Source: Bacillota bacterium (GTDB taxonomy: Bacteria > Bacillota_C > Negativicutes > JAEYSJ01). Taken from it: 15,789 nucleotides of DNA. Positions 12,135 through 15,789 of this stretch are shown one piece after another; the first letter of the stretch is position 1, and each line of letters opens with the position of its first letter. The notes under the pieces are model-generated. The model was given only the letters and a program-made list of their open reading frames with translations, was not told the origin of the DNA and did no database searches. The stretch is taken from assembly GCA_023434855.1 (NCBI GenBank), contig JAEYSJ010000103.1, positions 1 to 15,789 on the forward strand, read 5' to 3'. The position numbers were made by a program, and so were the translations under genes.

Positions 12135-14150
12135 TTAACCCATATCCATGATAATATCTGACGGATATCGAACCTGACGGAGAGTGCGAACTGTTTTGTT
12201 GAATGGATATTGTTTGATGTCTTCACCACTGGATTCAAGCAGAAACCAGAACAGACTATCCAATCCTGCGGAAAGCCCCAATGTGGATGCACCACCGAAA
12301 CGGGAATTGCATTCAATCAAATGAACCTCTTGACGCGCACCCACGATCAATTGCAACACAACATGGCCATAAAGCTGCAACTTTTCGATATATCCTGCAC
12401 ACAGATGTTCCAGACGTTCATCATGTACCAACGTTGTCACCTGTGACTCACCGTTAACCGTGTAGTCCCTGGAACGGCATACCACACCTTTTATTCTCCC
12501 CATACGGTCTACATAAGCGTCAGCGCTAAGCTCCCGCCCAATTATATATGGCTGAAATATAGGCTGTTGGAGTTTCGCAGCATGCTGCCGCGCCTCTGTC
12601 CACGTAAGATTCAATCCGATATTTTGCGATCCCGCCCCATGTTGCTCCTTAACGACATACCTATCTGCGGCCAACTGATCGATGCAGTCAACAGTCTCAA
12701 TGGCCGGAATCTCCAATTCCCGGCATCTGCGGTAGAATTCCAGTTTATCAAGACAGTAGTGAATCACTCTGGGATCAGAAACCATCACGGAAATATTATG
12801 TTCCTGCAACCAGTCCCTTCTATTACTCCAAAACAGCAACTCACCGTCCCGTGTCGGGATTACATATCTTATCCCATACTGCTTTAATCCGGTAAGAAGA
12901 ATATCATCAGTTAATTCGGTCAAAGGGGGCATTTGCCAGAAATTATCAGCAAAATAACTCGCTATGCACTGTTCATTACTGTCGGCAACAACAAGCTTTC
13001 CTTCTCCCGCCAGCTTTCCCATAGCTTTTTTTACGACCTGCAGCAAGGGAATTTTTTTTGAGGCACTGGTAATCAATACATTATTACCATATGCAACGTA
13101 TCCATCAGAATTTTGTAATGACATACGCTGTATAACTTGTTCCGTTCCATTTTTTGGGACAATTAGCTTCGCCTGCCGTGACATCGATAAAAGAGCTTCA
13201 TGATCAACGATAATCTGGGTAATAGCCGCGCGGATCATCTCAACGTCAACCGTAGTATGAAACCCAAGATATTGGATTGCTCCCGCGTCGTCAAGCGCCT
13301 GTGCAGTCGCTATCTGATTAGCAGCCACTGCAATTATGATACTAGGCAATCCAAGATAACAGCGTTCCCAAATCGTCGTCCCGCCTGCGCCAATAGCCAG
13401 GTCGGCACGGGCCATTATTTCTGCCATATTCTGAACCTGACAAAAAAAATTCGTATTGTTGAGTTGTGAACACTGCCGCCTGATTTCCTCCTTATAAGGG
13501 TTAGCCCCCCCTACAACTACATCCAGCGCAAATGTACGCTCTGGTAAAGCTGAAAGTGCAAGTAATGTTTTTCCAGTCTCATTTGTGGGATCGCTCCCCC
13601 CGAAAAAAACGAAAACCCTGTCTACTCTTCCGCTACGTTTCCGTAATGCGCGCTTTCCCGAAAACTCAGAACGCAATAGGGCATATTGTGGTCCAAGCAA
13701 AAGTTCGGCATTTGCCGGCACCAAACCAGCATAGCGAGCATCAGGCTGGTGGAAATAGTTGGTATCCAGCAAGAGATCGCACTTATGCCGACGATCAGCA
13801 AGATCGTCAATTACCATTATACGACTTGTGTGAGCCCGAAGAACCTTTTCCCAGCGTATGTCTAAACTATAGTGATCAACAATCAGCCAGTCCACACTAG
13901 TATTAAATTTTGCTATAACAGCAATGGTTTCCGCAGCATCAGTTTCCCAACTCATATCGCCCGTATTACCAATCCCAAAAACGTGGAATCCTTGTTTCTT
14001 TGCTAAGTTAGCAATATTCCCTGGAAAAGAGCGACAAACAAAGGCGACTGTAGCGCCATGGTCCCGAAGACATTCTGCCAAGGTCAGACAACGCATTATA
14101 TGCCCCGAGCCAATAGCAACAGAAGAATCCGCCCTTATCACAATGTTCAC
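12135..14150 (-). CDS. pseG: PseG UDP-sugar hydrolase fused to an ATP-grasp ligase domain
   Basis: Residues 1 to about 345 are PseG, which removes UDP from UDP-2,4-diacetamido-2,4,6-trideoxy-beta-L-altrose. The active-site GSGHIMR (14-20) places the catalytic histidine at H17, as in Campylobacter PseG; GGSDPTN (184-190) and AIGAGGTTIWE (252-262) contact the nucleotide. A short linker leads at about 356 (NNVLITSASKK) into an ATP-grasp enzyme of the carbamoyl-phosphate-synthase-like kind. It has a preATP region, nucleotide lysine and glycine loop VVKEQHGAGSQNIG (499-512), QPYIIGRELSADAYV (533-547), R559/R561 and the metal motif IECNSRFGG (612-620). Both halves look complete. The start is GTG at 14150 with AGGGTGA close upstream. 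PseG alone is usually 270-360 residues; an ATP-grasp partner is not part of the described pathway. It would form an acyl-phosphate and ligate an amine. Confidence 0.93.
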   Translation of the reverse strand: MNIVIRADSSVAIGSGHIMRCLTLAECLRDHGATVAFVCRSFPGNIANLAKKQGFHVFGIGNTGDMSWETDAAETIAVIAKFNTSVDWLIVDHYSLDIRWEKVLRAHTSRIMVIDDLADRRHKCDLLLDTNYFHQPDARYAGLVPANAELLLGPQYALLRSEFSGKRALRKRSGRVDRVFVFFGGSDPTNETGKTLLALSALPERTFALDVVVGGANPYKEEIRRQCSQLNNTNFFCQVQNMAEIMARADLAIGAGGTTIWERCYLGLPSIIIAVAANQIATAQALDDAGAIQYLGFHTTVDVEMIRAAITQIIVDHEALLSMSRQAKLIVPKNGTEQVIQRMSLQNSDGYVAYGNNVLITSASKKIPLLQVVKKAMGKLAGEGKLVVADSNEQCIASYFADNFWQMPPLTELTDDILLTGLKQYGIRYVIPTRDGELLFWSNRRDWLQEHNISVMVSDPRVIHYCLDKLEFYRRCRELEIPAIETVDCIDQLAADRYVVKEQHGAGSQNIGLNLTWTEARQHAAKLQQPIFQPYIIGRELSADAYVDRMGRIKGVVCRSRDYTVNGESQVTTLVHDERLEHLCAGYIEKLQLYGHVVLQLIVGARQEVHLIECNSRFGGASTLGLSAGLDSLFWFLLESSGEDIKQYPFNKTVRTLRQVRYPSDIIMDMG

Positions 14151-14279
14151 GCTATCACCCTGCTTCTTCGTACGTCGTTACTTGTTAACAATAACCTTAA
14201 CAGTCCGGAATCAAAAAGCGAAGTAAAGCCCTATGCCAGCTCAAAGGATAGCTCTTATACTATATTAGACGTCTTATTC

Positions 14280-15416
14280 TTAACACTGATTAGCCCCATA
14301 AACAGTTAACACTTTACGTAATTCTCTCGTAGTAAGTTTATAGTCCCTAGTATAAGTACGACAAACGTCAGCATTATGTAAAGCATCCATATAGTTTGAT
14401 TTTATACCTAATGCAATGTCAATATGTACTTTCGCAATATCATATTTTCCTTGCTCTATCAAAACACATGCCAAATTATTATGTACTTCCGCTAAATGCG
14501 GATTCAATTCCAAACTACGTAACCAAGCCTTTAGTGCAGTATCAATATCTTGGATTCGCATACAACAAACTCCATAATAAAAAAACACATAACTATCATT
14601 CAATTGATTTATTAGTCTGTCTAAAAGAATACGGGCCCTATCCCATTCTTCTAGCTTCATAAAAATTTTCGCCAATATAAATTCTTTAATGTTGGTTTCA
14701 AATGTCGTAGCATTCACAATTTCCGTTATTTTTTGCTCTCCCAATTCTTTAAGTGTAGCCGCTTCATGCTGCAATTGCTTAACATGGTTATTAGTTAAAT
14801 TGTTATTATGTCGACGGTACATATAAAGCGGCTCAGAAATATAGCCAAATTTATATTGTTCAGCTAGTTTAATCGTAAACATATAGTCTTCCGCTTGGCG
14901 ATACTTTTCATTATATCTAAGACCTTCATCAATACACTCACGTTTTATCATCATCGCAGTAGTAAGAGGTAAAATTTGTCTGACCAGCAACATACATAAA
15001 AAATCTTTAGGGTTATCAAAATCCATCTCTCTTACTAAAATTTTCTGCGGATTCCCCTCAGAGTCAATGATCTCAACATCACAATATACAACCCCAACAT
15101 CGGGATGTTCCGTAAAATACTCCAACTGTTTCTCAAGTTTATCTAGCCGGTATAAGTCATCAGCATCCAAAAAAGCAATATATTCACCTGTAGCATGCTC
15201 GAATCCGCAATTTCTGGCAGATGCTAATCCGCCATTTTCTTTATAAATATATTTTATTTGAGATTGATATGGCAACAACCACTCTTTCGTATCATCTGTT
15301 GAACCATCGTCAATCACAATAATTTCATAATTGGAATAAGATTGCTTTAAAATACTCGTGATGGCTGGTATAATATATTCTTTATTATTATAAGTAGGTA
15401 TAATAATTGAAATCAC
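14280..15416 (-). CDS. GT2 glycosyltransferase with C-terminal TPR-like region
   Basis: Residues 1 to about 210 form a family 2 GT-A glycosyltransferase: MISIIIPTYNNKEYI at the start, EIIVIDDGSTD (31-41), GGLASARNCG (62-71), the metal-binding AFLDADD (81-87) and the acceptor-side AEDYMF (175-180). Residues about 240-345 look like TPR helices (for example YYGVCCMRIQDIDTALKAWL, then LNPHLAEVHNNLACVLIEQG), likely for binding a protein acceptor. It starts at GTG with AAGGAG 10 bases upstream and lies 30 bases after the truncated glycosyltransferase. The gene is visibly more AT-rich than the pse genes, which hints at separate acquisition. Transfer of a sugar to flagellin or another surface protein is likely from context, not proven. 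The 129-base gap to pseG holds no clear promoter or terminator. Confidence 0.9.
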   Translation of the reverse strand: MISIIIPTYNNKEYIIPAITSILKQSYSNYEIIVIDDGSTDDTKEWLLPYQSQIKYIYKENGGLASARNCGFEHATGEYIAFLDADDLYRLDKLEKQLEYFTEHPDVGVVYCDVEIIDSEGNPQKILVREMDFDNPKDFLCMLLVRQILPLTTAMMIKRECIDEGLRYNEKYRQAEDYMFTIKLAEQYKFGYISEPLYMYRRHNNNLTNNHVKQLQHEAATLKELGEQKITEIVNATTFETNIKEFILAKIFMKLEEWDRARILLDRLINQLNDSYVFFYYGVCCMRIQDIDTALKAWLRSLELNPHLAEVHNNLACVLIEQGKYDIAKVHIDIALGIKSNYMDALHNADVCRTYTRDYKLTTRELRKVLTVYGANQC

Positions 15417-15446
15417 GGTTATTTTACTCCTTCCACCGAATAGTTT

Positions 15447-15788
15447 TTAGCCAAACAAAATTTTTTCTACAGCCTGCCTAATGATACATAGCTCTTGCTC
15501 CAACTCCTCCTTTTTCATATTGATGGTCACTGATCCTGATTGCCGGCGGAAAAAGTTCATCGGTTTCGTATGATATGCTACCTTTGCTTCTGTCAACAAT
15601 TGGAGATATAAATACCAATCGCCGCATTGCTTAAATGTCTCTAGTTTGTCCAGGTCCACCCGACTGACGCCATTTCTTTTCATTACTACAGCGGAAACAT
15701 TCGGAATTGAATTAAATGCCGTTAAAAATTCCTTGATAAACTCTTTTCCATCATATATTCCTCCATTGAATCCTTTATCCTGAATATA
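15447..15788 (-). CDS. Glycosyltransferase, C-terminal 113 residues (cut by window edge)
   Basis: The frame is open to the right edge and reads YIQDKGFNGGIYDGKEFIKE and onward, with IPNVSAVVMKRNG, then CGDWYLYLQLL and MNFFRRQSGSVT. This is the C-terminal half of GT2 glycosyltransferases: the GDW tryptophan/aspartate acceptor-site motif followed by a YR/FRR-x-SVT end. The catalytic N-terminus is outside. An apparent internal ATG at 15683 is not the start, because the homology continues upstream of it. It is the first of the visible glycosylation genes in transcription order and ends 30 bases before the next one. Confidence 0.82.
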   Translation of the reverse strand, partial: YIQDKGFNGGIYDGKEFIKEFLTAFNSIPNVSAVVMKRNGVSRVDLDKLETFKQCGDWYLYLQLLTEAKVAYHTKPMNFFRRQSGSVTINMKKEELEQELCIIRQAVEKILFG

Positions 15789-15789
15789 C

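Noticed and set aside
13532..13900. 122-codon plus-strand ORF within pseG
   Set aside because: It is antisense to the conserved PseG nucleotide-binding region and has no ribosome site.

Overview
The window looks like a chromosomal segment of an anaerobic Firmicute, most likely a diderm member of the Negativicutes (Sporomusa/Pelosinus-like). This is inferred from four things: Firmicute-type SecA, long-form HPF and cold-shock protein; strong AGGAGG ribosome sites with frequent TTG and GTG starts; a Tat-exported [FeFe]-hydrogenase with a membrane cytochrome b; and a pseudaminic acid locus near hpf-secA. In Bacillus, flagellin genes occupy the equivalent place (hag-fliD-fliS-hpf-secA). Almost every gene is on the minus strand; the exception is one 67-residue ORF.

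Layout, left to right. Positions 1-1965 hold the N-terminal 655 codons of secA. Positions 2429-4755 hold a three-gene periplasmic [FeFe]-hydrogenase operon: a catalytic subunit with two [4Fe-4S] clusters and the H-cluster, a small subunit carrying the Tat signal, and a four-helix cytochrome b. It should couple periplasmic hydrogen turnover to the quinone pool. A small plus-strand ORF diverges from it. Positions 5434-5964 hold hpf (ribosome hibernation), preceded by a good match to a sigma-H promoter. Positions 6343-6540 hold a cold-shock gene with a near-consensus promoter. Positions 6628-8929 hold a polar amino acid ABC transporter (binding lipoprotein, permease, ATPase). Positions 9401-9694 hold a double zinc-ribbon protein. 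Upstream of it, about 9722-10001 encodes a structured RNA with a near-perfect sigma-A promoter and pairing 5' and 3' ends. Its identity is unproven; the raiA-motif RNA is the leading guess from its neighbourhood.

Positions 10340-15789 hold part of a nonulosonate glycosylation locus, read right to left. It contains a truncated glycosyltransferase, a GT2 glycosyltransferase with a TPR-like tail, a PseG hydrolase fused to a complete ATP-grasp enzyme, a HAD phosphatase, and PseI. PseG and PseI define pseudaminic acid synthesis. The ATP-grasp/HAD pair is not part of the standard six-step pathway and suggests a ligated or otherwise altered sugar, probably on flagellin.

Intergenic DNA is rich in structure. 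It holds two copies (plus one decayed half) of an element bounded by inverted 9-bp-period CAGAGGACA arrays, a related CCAAGGACG array, a 124-bp REP-like palindromic element before hpf, and several clear intrinsic terminators. The strongest candidates for something undescribed are the PseG::ATP-grasp + HAD module and the 9722-10001 RNA with its zinc-ribbon neighbour.
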